Origin: Hibiscus mutabilis
Taxonomy: Eukaryota; Streptophyta; Magnoliopsida; Malvales; Malvaceae
Assembly: GCA_019671005.1 (NCBI GenBank)
Contig: CM033745.1
Coordinates: forward strand, 14,126,921 to 14,190,920
Reading direction: 5' to 3'
Length of the DNA: 64,000 bases
Numbering within the stretch: the first letter of the stretch is position 1; each line of letters opens with the position of its first letter. Below are positions 23,785 to 35,127 of the stretch, one piece after another. The notes beneath the pieces were generated by a model. That model made no database searches and was not told the origin of the DNA. It was given only the letters and a program-made list of their open reading frames with translations. Made by a program: the position numbers and the translations under genes.

Positions 23785-25042
23785 GACTTAAAACAAACCG
23801 TTTTTAGCTGAAAGAGAAAGAAACTGAGAAAGTGCTTGGAGTTGGAAGCATGGTTTGGTGCTTGTATTTATATAGGGTGAATTTTGGTTTTGTCAGCTGG
23901 TTTGGAGTTGTTCACATGGCTTGGATCACTCAGCTTTTGTTGATTAAATTTCCCAGATTTTATGGGGCAAAAAGCCGAAAACAGACCCACTAGGACGGCC
24001 TATTCTAACCACTGGTGGAAATATGTTAGTCTAGACTCGTTATTTAGCGGTGCTGCTGAAACCAATTCAAGCTCAATTACTGCGATTGGTAGGGTCAGCA
24101 GCATCACCAACCTTGCAGGCTGCAACAGGAGCTGCCAAAAGTTTTGATTTTATATAATATGAGTGGCACATGTACTGTACATGCACATGTATGTACTAAA
24201 CTGAATGATTAGATTAACGGGGGATTGGTATTCACGTGCATTGGAAATTCTTCTTTTGTTGAGAGGATAACGTTTTGGAGTTTGTGAGATTGTGGAGTCC
24301 AGATAGGGCGAAAGTTGTAGCATGAATTCTGGGCTTGATAATTATATGATATAATCAGTGTTGAAAGTATAATGAAAAATGTTGTACAGACCTCAGAGTC
24401 ATCTTACTTTATTGATTATAGTTTACGTAGAGTATTTCATTTTTTTGATTATATTTTTTAAACGTACAGTCTACAGTCCAAAAGCAGCTAACCATCAAGT
24501 TGAATCACTGACGTAAAGCACCGCAGCAACTTGCTACCTCTTAGCAGTAATTCCATGCATGCATGCAGTAAACTTTGAAGTTTGACCACATCCATCAATT
24601 TTCTGCTCCATCCTATAGCGTGAACGGTAAGAGAGGAATATAAATCCACTTGCCATTTTCCCACTTAGCGTTAAAAAAGTTATATTTTTATACTGAAGTT
24701 TTGTAATTTTTTTATATAACTCTTTTATAAAATTTAAAACTTAAATCATAAATTTTAGCACCTTAAAACTTAAACTTTAAATTCTAAATTTTAATTATAA
24801 ATTATAAATTTTACACCCTACACACTAAACTCTAAACATTAAAATTAAAAGGTTTAAAGTTAGGGTTTAAACAATTATAAATATAACATATTTTTAGAAT
24901 TTAAAGTATATGATTTAAAATTTAGAATTTAACTTTAAAGTAATAGAACATAAAAAGAAAAAGCACCGACAAAGGGACATAGGTTTTTTTGCCCGTGAGA
25001 GTATAATCAAGTGGAGGGATAATTTAATATATTTTTTTTTTT
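23785..25042. other. SAUR promoter and intergenic DNA
   Basis: Holds the promoter of the SAUR copy at 23.5 kb (TATA at 23865-23872), then AT-rich DNA. 24715-24930 is full of degenerate TAAACTTAAA/CTAAAC words, perhaps decayed telomere-like repeat. No further gene seen. Confidence 0.4.
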
Positions 25043-25332
25043 GGAATAAAACAACATTTACTCTCTAAATTTGACAACTTCTCAATTTAGTTCCTAAATT
25101 TTTGTTGCCTCCATTGATCTTGGAATAGTAACTTTTCTTAATCTGGTCATATATTTTTTTCCATATTAGTCCTAGAACTTGACAAATTCCCTGCTGAGTC
25201 CCTAAACTTGGATTCTGATCCAAATTTAGAGACAAAATTGGGAAAAGTTGTCAAGTTTTGAGAATAATCTAGACATAAAGAGAACAGAGGATTAAGTTAG
25301 AAAAAGATGTGAAGTTCAGGGTTGTTTTATCC
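25043..25332. mobile_element. small inverted-repeat element (MITE-like)
   Basis: Starts GGAATAAAACAAC and ends GTTGTTTTATCC, which are inverted copies with one extra base. The interior also shows loose inverted similarity (TTTGACAACTTCTC against AAAAGTTGTCAAG). About 290 bp, no coding capacity, no clear target duplication. Confidence 0.4.
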
Positions 25333-25659
25333 TAATTCTTTTCGCATGGCATTGGCCCGTGTGTTACCTGCATTTTCTTCCTTCTGGTTTTGACACTGAA
25401 TAACATTGCCTCTGTTGCTTCACAATTAATCATAATCTTCAAATTATTAACTAACGCTGAGTTGTATATAACACTTCATCAGTGTTATTAAATTATATAT
25501 AGTTTAATTAATTTTTCTTTTATAATACTAAGATTTCGAGAACTAATAGTACATACACTCTACCAATAGACCATGTTTCCATTGACAATTTAATTGAACT
25601 TGAAGCTAACACTGTTTCATCTTTAGTTTTTCCACTTGAAGTGTAAAATAGCATGTAAG

Positions 25660-25660
<1 letters not shown>

Positions 25661-25711
<51 letters not shown>
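25661..25711. repeat. (TA)n microsatellite
   Basis: About 25 uninterrupted TA units, 150 bp downstream of the minus-strand SAUR gene. A second short TA run lies at about 26481-26502. Confidence 0.95.
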
Positions 25712-25713
<2 letters not shown>

Positions 25714-25876
25714 TCCGTTTAAATCATCCCATAAAGCATGTTGAAGAACCCAATTACATTGGTTTACAGCTCTGTATACATTTCAATTACATTGGTTTAC
25801 ATCTCTGTTTTCTCTCACAAATTGGAAGAGAAAAACAGGAAGCAAATTTGTGAAGGAATGGGCATAAATTAATGTC

Positions 25877-26161
25877 CTATAAGGCCTGCAACCGAGAAGT
25901 GAGATTTAGGAAGGCATCTACTCTGCAAGGGATTGTTAGACCACCCATGGGATGATCGAACCCGAACACTTCCTCGGCCCGCTTAAGCAAGTCTTTGAAC
26001 GAGGGATGGTTCAACACCGATATCGGGACCATGAATCTTCTTCTCTGTGTCTCGCCCACGTAAACTGCGATGTGGCCTTTCGGAACATCCGGTTTCTCTC
26101 TCGACTGCAGCTTCAGGATTTGCTTGGCGCCGGCAATCATGGACGGTAGACGGATACCCAT
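25877..26161 (-). CDS. SAUR family auxin-responsive protein (intact)
   Basis: A 94-residue single-exon protein from ATG 26161 (MGIRLPSMIAGAKQIL). The SAUR core is complete: DVPKGHIAVYVGET, RRFMVPISVLNHPSF, LLKRAEEVFGFDHPMGGLTIPC, then DAFLNLTSRLQAL. The frame can be extended six bases upstream only through non-ATG codons, so 26161 is the natural start. It is most like the copy at 3.7 kb. Small differences from the family (AEEVFGF for AEEEFGF) are conservative. TATAAATA on the same strand at 26267-26274 lies 106 bp upstream. Expected role: auxin-induced expansion through PP2C-D inhibition (family knowledge). Confidence 0.92.
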   Translation of the reverse strand: MGIRLPSMIAGAKQILKLQSREKPDVPKGHIAVYVGETQRRRFMVPISVLNHPSFKDLLKRAEEVFGFDHPMGGLTIPCRVDAFLNLTSRLQAL

Positions 26162-26266
26162 AATCAAAATTAGGGAAACTACAAGGAGATATAGAGATGC
26201 AGTTGAACTTGTGAAAATTCTGTCAGGTTTTCCTGGAACGAAAAGGCTGATAAAACGGATTGTATT

Positions 26267-26274
26267 TATTTATA
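26267..26274 (-). promoter_or_regulatory. TATA box of the SAUR gene at 25.9 kb
   Basis: TATAAATA on the minus strand, 106 bp before the ATG. Confidence 0.6.
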
Positions 26275-26828
26275 GAGTTCGGAGAGGACCGAAGCCCCCA
26301 AGTTGGCCACTGTGCAGCAGAGGGATCACATGGGTTAGCTCAGTTGAATCGAACCGACGGTGCAAAAGACCATCTTGGGTTAGCCATACACAAGAAAATT
26401 CGGAGCAACGTGGTCATTATAATGATGCTATATCTGTTTGTTGTTTCTTTCTAGTATTTTTTTCAGAAAAAATACCAGAGTATATATATATATATATATA
26501 CCACTAAATCCAAAAAAATACTGGCCTCAATAAAATCCAACTATAATATTCAAAGTTTTGGATAAAATGATGTCGAAAACATTAGCTTCTTCTTTAGTTA
26601 GAATTAGCTTTACTGAGTTTCGAAGAGTAACGCAATCTTATATAGTTTTATGAGACAATTAATAGCTATTTAATTTATAGTAAATCAAGTCAGTTTAGCA
26701 TACGGACAAATCAAAGCTTCAAACCAGTTGGTTTCGGATATTTTAAGAGAATTTAGAAACTTGTAAAAAAATCATCATCTCTGTTCTGTTCGATAATATC
26801 TAAATAAAAATCCATGTTAATCTTTTTA

Positions 26829-27687
26829 GGCTTAAATGAAAAAATAGGTGCTTAAAGTATATTTTTTTAATTTTAGGTGTCTAAAGATTTTTTTTTTGGA
26901 AAAATAGGTACTTCAAGTTTCAATGTTATAATTTTAGGGGCACGAAGTTTTAACAGTTCTAATTTTAGGTGCCTAACCGTTAAAGGGTGTTAAAAAATTG
27001 TTAACCCATCAATGCATGACACGTGGCATAGTTAATTTATTTTTTTAAAATTTAAAATTAAAAACAAAAAAAACTTTCAGTTTTTTATAAAATCTCAAAA
27101 TTTTACATTTTTACAAAACAGTCCTCAAATCCCTAAAATTACCCAAACCTAAACCCCCAAATTGCGCCGATCACCAACCCTAAGCACACTCTTTTGGCGG
27201 CCGGACCAAGGCGGTCATTTCTCCCAGTACGAAGTCGCTTGAAACGGTGAACGACGTGCTGCCGAACGTCAAACGCGAAATCGATGTTCGGCTGACACGC
27301 TGTTCAATGTTTTTCTTGACGCCGTGTTGGGGGAAATGACCGCCTTGGTTTGGCGGCCAAAGGGGCGTGCTTAGGATTGGCGACCGGCGGCTGAAGCGAC
27401 AGCGATTGGGGGTTTGAGTATTTTTAGGGATTTGGGGCTGTTTTGTAATAATTGTAAAATTTTTGAAATTTTATGAAAAAATGAAATTTTTAGGTGTCTT
27501 TCGTTTAAAAACTAAAAAATCAAATTAGTGCCACGTGTCAAGCATTGATTAGTTAAAAAAAATTTAACACCCATTAACAATCAGACACTTAAAATTAAAA
27601 TTTTTAAAACTTTAAGCATTTAATTTTAAAAAAAAATATTTTAAATTTTAAAAATCATACTTTAAACGTTTGTTTTTCATTTAAGCC
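26829..27687. mobile_element. foldback (hairpin) element with a GC-rich core
   Basis: Begins GGCTTAAATGAAAAA and ends TTTTTCATTTAAGCC. The inverted similarity is not limited to the ends: successive blocks pair all the way inward (TGACACGTGGCA with TGCCACGTGTCA, CCAAGGCGGTCATTTC with its complement), down to CCGAAC at 27262-27267 facing GTTCGG at 27286-27291. So nearly all of the 859 bp can fold on itself around an 18-bp loop. The outer arms are AT-rich and diverged; the core (27170-27400) is GC-rich. Flanking A/T-rich 8-9-mers are only approximately alike. It probably belongs to a Mutator-like or other foldback MITE class, and carries no gene. Confidence 0.75.
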
Positions 27688-29082
27688 ATTTTTTATAAAA
27701 ATATCGGCGTCTGACAGCAATTTGATAGCGGCGACGAATTGAATGACCATTTTATTTTCTGGGAAAACAACAATTCAAAACCACATGCATGAACTGACGA
27801 CTCACCGACTTCAACCATGCATCTGTTACATGTTGATTAAATAATTGGATAAACGCTTGAAAGAAGATGATATACGCATAATGCATGCAAACAGCCAAGA
27901 GGTATGAGCGGAGGTTGCAGACAACAATGAATCAGAGGCCAAGTTGAAGGCGATTTTCAACTTTCCAAGCATTTAATTCGGTTACTGACATAAGGAGTCT
28001 GCAACAAACGCACCAGAGAAATTATTGCTTTTGGATGTGGAAACCAGTGGGTGATCTTCTTCCTAAAACTAGTGTTTTCCGGCTTACTTCAGCTCCATGC
28101 GGTAGTATTCCCATTTCCCATGCATGCGAAACCCTTGGGCACTTAAAGTTTATCAAATTCCAAGTAATGTAGAGTTGTTCGAATTTTTGTTTAAATTTAA
28201 TTATTGATATTTATAATGTTATGGTAGTGATTGATTCTGTTTTAAAGGGCTTTCTATAGCCTTATATGATCTACGTGTATATTTTTCATTTTTTTTTTAT
28301 ATTTCATATACATATATCAGACAAAATTGTGGGTTTCGGCTCAAACTTAAAAACTAATCTACTAATTAATAAAATAATTTGAGTTATTCGAATTCTCATT
28401 TTATAACTCAAACTTTATATAAATTTTTTTGAGTCGAATTTTACTCACCCTACTTGTGACATTTAAATAGGATAATTTTCAGGGACAGTAGCATGTATAG
28501 CTTGGGAGGGACTCTTACCCCTCCCAAAAGTTTTTTGGTATAATAGCATTTGAGGTCTATTTTTAGTTTAAATAGTAATCAAATAAGATTTTTGCCCCTT
28601 CTAATTTTTAAATTTAAAGGCTTAATAAACTTTTACCCTCCTAATGTTTAATCCTAACTCCGTCCCTAATAATTTTAGATTGTATCTATAATTTTACTCA
28701 ACCCTACTTGTGGGATTTAAAGAGTACTTCATCAGTTGAAGAAGATTTATGTAAATCATGAATAAAACAATAGTTTCATGACATTAACAAGAACTTTACA
28801 ACACTATTTATGTGATTAAGTAAAGAAATCAAACTTGTTAATGCTTGCTGCTGTTATCAATAACATGCAATCTTGGCATTTTTTGTTTTTGTAGTATCTA
28901 ATACCTTCAAAATTTCCAGAAAAAAAGAAGAAATGAAATGATTGGTCTGATGTCAAGAAAAGTTGCTCGGAAAATCTCATCGCCATACAATTTTCGCCCC
29001 GTCTTTTATAAATTACAGTATGTTTACAAGCCAGGAAAATGTTTTTTTTTTCTTCTTCATTCTTTGTTGGTGGTGGAGGCAT
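27688..29082. other. intergenic DNA with a spaced direct repeat
   Basis: No gene seen. A ~31-bp imperfect direct repeat (AATTTTACTCACCCTACTTG...) lies at 28437-28467 and 28690-28721, with AT-rich DNA between. The right part is 3' flank of the minus-strand SAUR. Confidence 0.45.
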
Positions 29083-29391
29083 CTATGAACTGTTTAATAC
29101 TGTAGTTAGACTAATGAAGTACTCTTCACTGCATTGAATCGTGAGGCCACCCATTGGATGGTTGAATCCGAATTCTTCCTCGGCTCGATTTAACAGGTCT
29201 TGAAACAAATGGTGATTCAAGTACGACATCGGAATCACAAACCTCCTCGGCCGGTTGTCTTCCCCGACATAAACTGCGACATGTCCTTTCGGAACATTCG
29301 ATGCTCCAAATGCTGCATTCCCAATTTTACCTGAAAGTGTTCGCTGGAGCTTTTGTTTTGCATGAGCTAATCCCATTAGTTGAATACCCAT
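29083..29391 (-). CDS. SAUR family auxin-responsive protein (intact)
   Basis: The frame is open from 29502, but the SAUR protein starts at ATG 29391 (MGIQLMGLAHAKQKLQRTLS), giving 102 residues. The N-terminal linker is longer than in neighbours (SGKIGNAAFGASN). Then follow VPKGHVAVYVGEDNRPRRFV, IPMSYLNHHLF, DLLNRAEEEFGFNHPMGGLTI, and QCSEEYFISLTTVL. The usual IPC reads IQC and PSF reads HLF, so it is a diverged member, but no lesion is seen. A TATATA box lies at 29481-29488, 90 bp upstream. It is the last minus-strand member before the plus-strand tandem units begin at 30.6 kb. Confidence 0.9.
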   Translation of the reverse strand: MGIQLMGLAHAKQKLQRTLSGKIGNAAFGASNVPKGHVAVYVGEDNRPRRFVIPMSYLNHHLFQDLLNRAEEEFGFNHPMGGLTIQCSEEYFISLTTVLNSS

Positions 29392-29502
29392 TTTAGAGAA
29401 GAAAACAGATAGCAAAAAGAAGAAACCTTTAGTGTTTTTGAAGATTGAAAACTTTGTTTGAAAATGGCATCTGAGTCCCAATATATAGTGGGGATAAAGC
29501 AA

Positions 29503-30635
29503 TTTCCAAACCTTAAAGAAACATACCAGGTGAAGAGATTAGTTAAGTTTCACATGGTTCTGCTTTGTCTGGTGCTAAGCATTAGGCCCTACCACCTTAA
29601 AGAAAGCTGCAACTTGTGAAATTTTTATGTGAATATAACTTCCCTATGTTTTGAACTTATAAAGCACTGAATTCAACAAACACTCGCCTTGATCTTAGAC
29701 TATAGAAGATTCATTTCGATTATTCACTAAACCATTGAACTTAGACCTTGTTCCTTGGTTGCTTTTCGTTGTACCAACTACCCAACATACTTTTGAGGGT
29801 TATTGCAGATCCTCTATATCCCCGAGACTTGTCTGAAATGACATTTCAAGACCATTTAAGATCAGCTAACTTTTTGTAATAGAATTAGAATCATCCTCAT
29901 CCATTCATTTAAGACTGGTATCTTGGACTAACTTGGTCAAGTCACACTCAATTCTGTTGATAAATCCATTTGTCTAAGCTCGTAGTGACCATCAATACTC
30001 AAACCACCACTTGCAGCAGAGGAAGACACTTTCGAAAACATACGAACGCACCAACACCAGTAGCTTCCTAGTTGACTTCATTAAGCTAGTCATAAGTTTG
30101 GGTTACAGCACGTATTCAGTAGGACTATAGCATAACACGGGAAGATGATTTTACAGTTGCCGACAGATCGAATCTGTGAGTGATATATCTTGTTGACATG
30201 TCAACCGCATGGATTCACCTACTATTAGATCCTTTCACTCACTGGTATGTTAGAATTGGACATGCATTTTGTTCATAAAGTCCATGATAACTCCATAAGA
30301 ATTTCAGCTGGACCACCATTCTTTTCTTTTTTCTATTGATTGGTATGCCATGATAATTCATGATTGCAAAAGTTAATATTAGCATATCTGTGGAAATCTT
30401 ACCAATATAGGTAGTGGAAGGCATATCCATGTGAGTCATGATACATGTCCACTTTAAACAAACCCATTTAAAGTGGTTCCTATCTTGACCACTTAAATCA
30501 CAGTCATTTACTGGTCAAAGAAACTTTAGAATATCAATACACCCTATGCCAAGTATTGCTGTACAGCAAATCTTTTACCTGTTTTTCCAAAACTTTAAAG
30601 AGCTGCAAATCAATTAAGTCAAGACTTGCCCTATT
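29503..30635. other. intergenic DNA
   Basis: Includes the promoter side of the SAUR at 29.1 kb. No gene, RNA or repeat recognised. Confidence 0.45.
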
Positions 30636-30773
30636 CCTAAGACTCTTAAAGCTAAGAAGTTTGATGGGAATATCCTTTTGTCCCCACAGATCACTGATTT
30701 GCCTAGAGGCCATTTTGTTCTCTGTGTTGGAGAGGCTCAAAAGAAGAGATTTACTTCACTGATAGATATAATA
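30636..30773 (+). pseudogene. SAUR relic lacking start and C-terminal half
   Basis: One frame reads PKTLKAKKF, then LPRGHFVLCVGEAQKKRF, then stops at 30771-30773. This matches the LPRI..NAKKSLKR and VPKGHFAVYVGEAEKKRF segments of the neighbouring plus-strand SAURs. There is no ATG-MGF start, and the region after KKRF (the PIS...HPMG..IPC half) is missing. It is the most degraded member of the tandem group. Confidence 0.65.
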
Positions 30774-31428
30774 TAATCTCTGATATCTGTTTCTGGTATA
30801 TAGAAATCTATTGGTTGGTTAGGAAACTATGAATATGTCATGTACTCAGACACTTCAGCACCAAGGAGGGGTTTGCACGTTATAATCACTTGAGGGTTGA
30901 CTTATGCTGTGGTTCCGACAGAATCAACTAATTCAAACTTTCTTTGTCTAACCAACTATCTCTGAAGTCAACTAATTGGCATAACATCATTTGTAGGATG
31001 TTTTAGTGTTTGTTTTCAACCTATCATCCCATAAAATCAAAATTTCACCACCAAAGTTTCCGAAGATCACCCGATCCTTACTTGATCAAGTCATTTTGTG
31101 TTCAACGGATTCATACCGAACAAACAGTACTAGCAGGTCTGGTCTTTGATCCTTATAATCACCAAACATGTAGGGCTTTGCATACCGACTCATAGTCGTG
31201 AATATGATCATGCTTCATGATATTTCATCCATATGATCTGCCAGGTGAAGTCATAATCATCTGGCCATGGCTGAATGACAAATAGTATCTGAAATGGGTC
31301 ATTATTGTTGGTTTCATTGAATGGTGAGCTATATAATAAGATTGCAACAGAATAGACTAAGGTACCTACTCTGTCAAAAGATGTCATTATTTGTTGTGAC
31401 GCAAGGCCATGTGATTCCTCGCTAGATA

Positions 31429-31434
31429 TGTCTC
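31429..31434 (+). promoter_or_regulatory. TGTCTC auxin-response-type motif
   Basis: TGTCTC, the core recognised by ARF transcription factors, about 80 bp before the TATA box of the SAUR at 31.6 kb. The same motif occurs at 32761-32766 and 57762-57767 before the related copies. Confidence 0.5.
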
Positions 31435-31510
31435 TAAACCACTCTCGATTCAGTCTTCACCACTCAATTTGCTTGAGACTGCTTCCCAATGATCATTAAG
31501 CATTTCTCTC

Positions 31511-31518
31511 TATAAATA
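31511..31518 (+). promoter_or_regulatory. TATA box of the SAUR gene at 31.6 kb
   Basis: TATAAATA, 77 bp before the ATG. It sits in a block (TATAAATACAAATTCTAATG) shared nearly unchanged with the copies at 33.0 and 57.9 kb. Confidence 0.65.
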
Positions 31519-31587
31519 CAAATTCTAATGGATAGCTAGCCACCCTGTGCCAATTGCCTAAGACATTCCTTGCCAGTCTAGACAGTC

Positions 31588-31875
31588 ATGGGTTTCCACT
31601 TGCCGAGAATTGCTAATGCTAAGAAGAGTCTAAAACGGACTCTTTCATCTTCGGAGACGACAACAGTGCCTAAAGGCCACTTTGCTATTTATGTTGGGGA
31701 AGCTGAAAAGAAGAGATTTGTTGTCCCAATATCATTCCTGAAGCATCCTTCGTTCCAGAATTTGTTGAGTCAAGCCGAAGAAGAGTATGGATTTAATCAT
31801 CCTATGGGTGCTTTAACTATCCCCTGCAGCGAAGAAGTTTTCATCGAACTCGCCTGCAATCTGCAAAGCTCTTAA
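31588..31875 (+). CDS. SAUR family auxin-responsive protein (intact, tandem unit)
   Basis: A 95-residue single-exon protein from ATG 31588 (MGFHLPRIANAKKSLKRTLS). The core is complete: VPKGHFAIYVGEAEKKRF, VVPISFLKHPSF, LLSQAEEEYGFNHPMGALTI, PCSEEVFIELACNLQSS. TAA ends it at 31875. It is the only unbroken member of the KRTLSSSE subgroup, whose other members at 30.6, 33.0, 34.9 and 57.9 kb are all defective. The promoter has TGTCTC (31429-31434) and TATAAATA (31511-31518). Within this subgroup it is the best candidate for the functional copy. Role by family: auxin-induced cell expansion. Confidence 0.93.
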   Translation: MGFHLPRIANAKKSLKRTLSSSETTTVPKGHFAIYVGEAEKKRFVVPISFLKHPSFQNLLSQAEEEYGFNHPMGALTIPCSEEVFIELACNLQSS

Positions 31876-32760
31876 GAAATGATATAAAAATGTATTAAAG
31901 TGGTTAACCTAGAGGAGACTGATTCTTTTAGGAAAGCGAGTGTATACGGCGGATTGTTTTCTGCGATCCCCTACTTGCCCTTGTAAACTTAATTATTTTT
32001 CAAACAAATATATAAATGAAAATATTAAAAAGAAAATGTCAGACTCATTCTTTTCATATTTTCCTTTCTCATACTAGTAAAGTACATAATCCTTTTTCCT
32101 GGAATTCGGTTGTCACTATATATAAACGACAATGATCAGCAGCAGACTTTGCTCAGTAAAGCATCAAACAAAAATAAGAACAAAAGTTGAACATTTTGGG
32201 ATTATTAGAGAAATCCAGGACACAATGCATACAATAAAGAAATCAAGGAGAGGTTCGCACAACTCACAACTACTTAAGGGTTGACCACTTGTACTAGAGA
32301 GTCTAGATTCAGTGATTCTCTAGGGGATTAGCATAATACCATAGATTACAAGGTTGGTTCTTGGTTTAGTTTAATCAACCATGCTTTGAAAATCGAGGCT
32401 TGACTGTCCATATTCTCTCGAGGTCTTCCTTCCTTGTTGAGTGCGCCAAACAATGGCACAACGACTGGTTTAATTAGTCACAGTCGTAGAACAAATAAAC
32501 ACCAACTATCAACAAACACAAGGCTTTAAATACCGGCAGATAGTTTCTAGGGGATATGATTATCTTGATATTTTGAAGGTCTCCACTTCATAGAATTTCA
32601 TCCATGTGATATGCTACCCTACGTGCTAATTAAGCAAAGTCATAAAGATGTTAGTATTTCAAAATGGGCCATTATTGTTGGTTTCATTGAATGGTGAGCT
32701 CTACCTGTCAAAATGTTACTATTTGTTGGGATGCACGGCCATGTGGTTCCTCCCAATTTA

Positions 32761-32766
32761 TGTCTC
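32761..32766 (+). promoter_or_regulatory. TGTCTC auxin-response-type motif
   Basis: Upstream of the nonsense-bearing SAUR copy at 33.0 kb; its TATAAATA is at 32841-32848, 115 bp before the ATG. The same layout as the unit at 31.6 kb. Confidence 0.45.
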
Positions 32767-32955
32767 CATTGCATTCTCTCTTCACCACTCAATTAGCTTT
32801 GAGACAGCTGACCATATACAGCATTTGCTGATTTGCTCTTTATAAATACAGATTCTAATGGATAGCTTCACCAAGTGGTAAAGCCTTTGTTAGCAACTTC
32901 TATAAGTTCCAATTCCACACTCTCATTTCCTCATCTTAACAATATCAGAAAAACC

Positions 32956-33243
32956 ATGGGTTTCCACTTGCCAAGAATTGTTAATGCTTAGCCAAGTCTG
33001 AAACGGACTCTTTCATCATCAGAGACAACGGTGGTTCCCAAAGGCCACTTTGCTGTTTATGTTGGAGAAGCTGAAAAGAAGAGATTTATTGTCCCGATAT
33101 CATTACCGAAGCATCCTTCATTCCAGAATTTGTTGAGACAAGCCGAAGAAGAGTTTGGTTCCGATCACCCTATGGGTGCTTTGACAATCCCTTGTAGTGA
33201 AGAAGCCTTCATTGATCTCACTTGCAATCTGCAAAGCTCGTGA
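32956..33243 (+). pseudogene. SAUR gene with an early nonsense codon
   Basis: ATG at 32956 opens MGFHLPRIVNA and is then stopped by TAG at 32989-32991. In paralogs that codon is AAG (Lys), so one base change explains it. The frame is otherwise intact over 96 codons: VPKGHFAVYVGEAEKKRF, FGSDHPMGALTIPCSEEAF, CNLQSS. Downstream there is no in-frame ATG before the core, so a truncated product is unlikely without a GTG start. LKHPSF has become LPKHPSF, and GFNHP has become GSDHP. Promoter motifs are retained. A recent loss. Confidence 0.88.
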
Positions 33244-34223
33244 GAAGAAATGATGTGAGAATTGGTAACTAAACAGAGATTGGCTGATCTTTAGCTCAAT
33301 TGACACATCCCAAATTTTATTTTTAGGAAGCAAGTGTGTAAGGTGGAATGTTTTCTGCAATCCCATGCCCTTGTCAACTGTATTAATCTTTGTAACCAAT
33401 ACATAAACGCAAAATTTCTTTCAGAGAAACACTTTCTTTTCATGAATTTTGATTCTGATGTTGTGTGGATAATTGAGCAGTGGGGAAAAGGTTTTCAAAG
33501 GTTAAGCCTATTGACTTTAAGATTCTTTGTTTCTGTGAATTAGGCATTCAGCAGCAGCAGTTCTAAAATTTCCTTTAGACATAAAACCAAACATGCAGAC
33601 AAGATACAGGACACAATTTATACAAATTCTCTATCCTGACACTAAATTAATGTTTGCAGTTTGCTCTCTACTTTCAACTAGTTAAGGATTGGTTCTCATG
33701 GTAGTTGAAGAGTTGACTCCCTGGCGGAGTCGACTAAAACCGCATCCCCAACAATAAAGTTTCAGGACAACTAAAATGAATGTTTTGTCTGAACCCATGG
33801 ATCGTAGTCTGTATTTGTCTACTATGGAGGATTAACCTAATATTATTCATTACAAGATTAGTTTGTGCTCAAAATATTGACGCTTCCTCATTTGTTGAAA
33901 GCATGAATTATACAATGTCACATGGATTGGCAACTAGTTTCATTCTCTATTCAACAGTCGTAGAACAATGTCAGAAGCAGCTCTGACATATTTTGATTCA
34001 AATTATCAGCAAACATGTGGGGTTTTGCATCCTAACTGGTTTTGCTGGTCACCACTCGACAACATGGCATTTCATTTGCCGAGTTAATGTCATTATCATC
34101 TGATAAATAGTATTTCAAATTGGCCATTTTTGTTGGTTTCATTGAATGTTCAGCTATGGTAGATTTGCAACAGAATAAGCTTAGGTACCAAGTTTGTCAA
34201 AATGTCATCTTGGGAGGCAAGAC
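33244..34223. other. SAUR 3' flank and promoter of the next unit
   Basis: No gene. From about 34105 on (CAAATTGGCCATTTTTG...GGTTTCATTGAATG) it matches the upstream DNA of the units at 31.6, 33.0 and 58.7 kb, showing that promoter and gene were duplicated together. Confidence 0.5.
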
Positions 34224-34626
34224 TAGAGATGGGCATGGGACGGGTTTTTGGCCGACCCAAACCCGACCCGGAATTTATACACCTCAACCCAAACCCAATC
34301 TATAAAAAAAATTATTTTTAGGGACCTAATTGTAAATAACTTAATTTTAGGAACCCAATTGTAGAAAGATTAATTCTACGGACCCAATTGTAAAAAATCA
34401 ATATTAAAGACCTAATTGTAAAAAAATAAAGAGGATGCATTATTGCAAATATCTCTAAAAAAATATAAGACAATTACACTATTAGTACAGGGTCGAGTTA
34501 AATATTTTTCATCATAAATCCGACCAAACCTCACCCTTAATAAAAATCAAACTTGATCTAAACCCGATTTTTTACAAAAAAAAATCCAACCCAATCAGGT
34601 TGGGTCGGGTGAATTGCTCCCTAATT
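34224..34626. mobile_element. hAT-like MITE in a SAUR promoter
   Basis: 403 bp starting TAGAGATGGGCATGGGACGG and ending GCTCCCTAATT, flanked by an 8-bp near-identical duplication: GGCAAGAC at 34216-34223 and AGCAAGAC at 34627-34634. The paralogous SAUR promoter at 58.86 kb has one GGCAAGAC and no insert, which confirms the boundaries. Rich in GGGTCGGGT words, no coding capacity. It lies about 125 bp before the TATA box (34750-34757) of the broken SAUR at 34.9 kb. Confidence 0.78.
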
Positions 34627-34863
34627 AGCAAGACCATGTGATTCCTCAAACCATGTCTTTTGAAGATTTTCCATTGAATTTCTTTTCGACCACACACATT
34701 CAGCCTCAGATTGCTTGACCAGTGCCATAAACCATTTTCCAACCCTCTTTATAAATATGCATTCTAAGAACATCCCCTCACCGCCTAGGCCCTCCCTACC
34801 AAGCCAGTTACATTTCTTCTATCTTCTACACGTAAATAAAGAATCTAAATTCATCACAAAAAT

Positions 34864-35127
34864 ATGGGTTTTGCTAGAAGTCTGAAACAGTCTTTCGTGT
34901 TCAGAGACGACGGTCGTGCCCAAAGGCCACTTTGTTGTTTATGTCGGAGAAGCTGATGAAAATCAGAGATTCGTTGCCCCTATTTCATTTTTGAATAATC
35001 CCTCGTTCCAAAAGTTGCCAGTCAAGCTGAAGACGAATATGGATTTAATCATCCTATGGGTGCATTAACAATCCCCTCCAGTGAAGAAGCCTTCCTCGAT
35101 ACCCTTTGCAGTTACCAAAGCTCATGA
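34864..35127 (+). pseudogene. SAUR pseudogene with two frame changes
   Basis: ATG at 34864 opens MGFARSLKQSF, then the frame is lost. The SAUR core is found in another frame (VPKGHFVVYVGEADENQRF, APISFLNNPSF), which is lost again near 35010 and recovered as AEDEYGFNHPMGALTIP after a further shift. The conserved Cys of IPC is Ser (TCC), and the end is YQSS-TGA at 35125-35127. Relative to the intact unit at 31.6 kb the N-terminal linker is shortened. TATAAATA is at 34750-34757. Clearly non-functional. Confidence 0.85.

Noticed and set aside
24715..24930. Telomere-like TAAACCC words, also around 3040-3120
   Set aside because: They are degenerate, with no run of exact TTTAGGG units, and can arise from AT-rich drift.
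25665..25711. (TA)n run as a matrix attachment or origin-like element
   Set aside because: Simple microsatellite; nothing else supports such a role.
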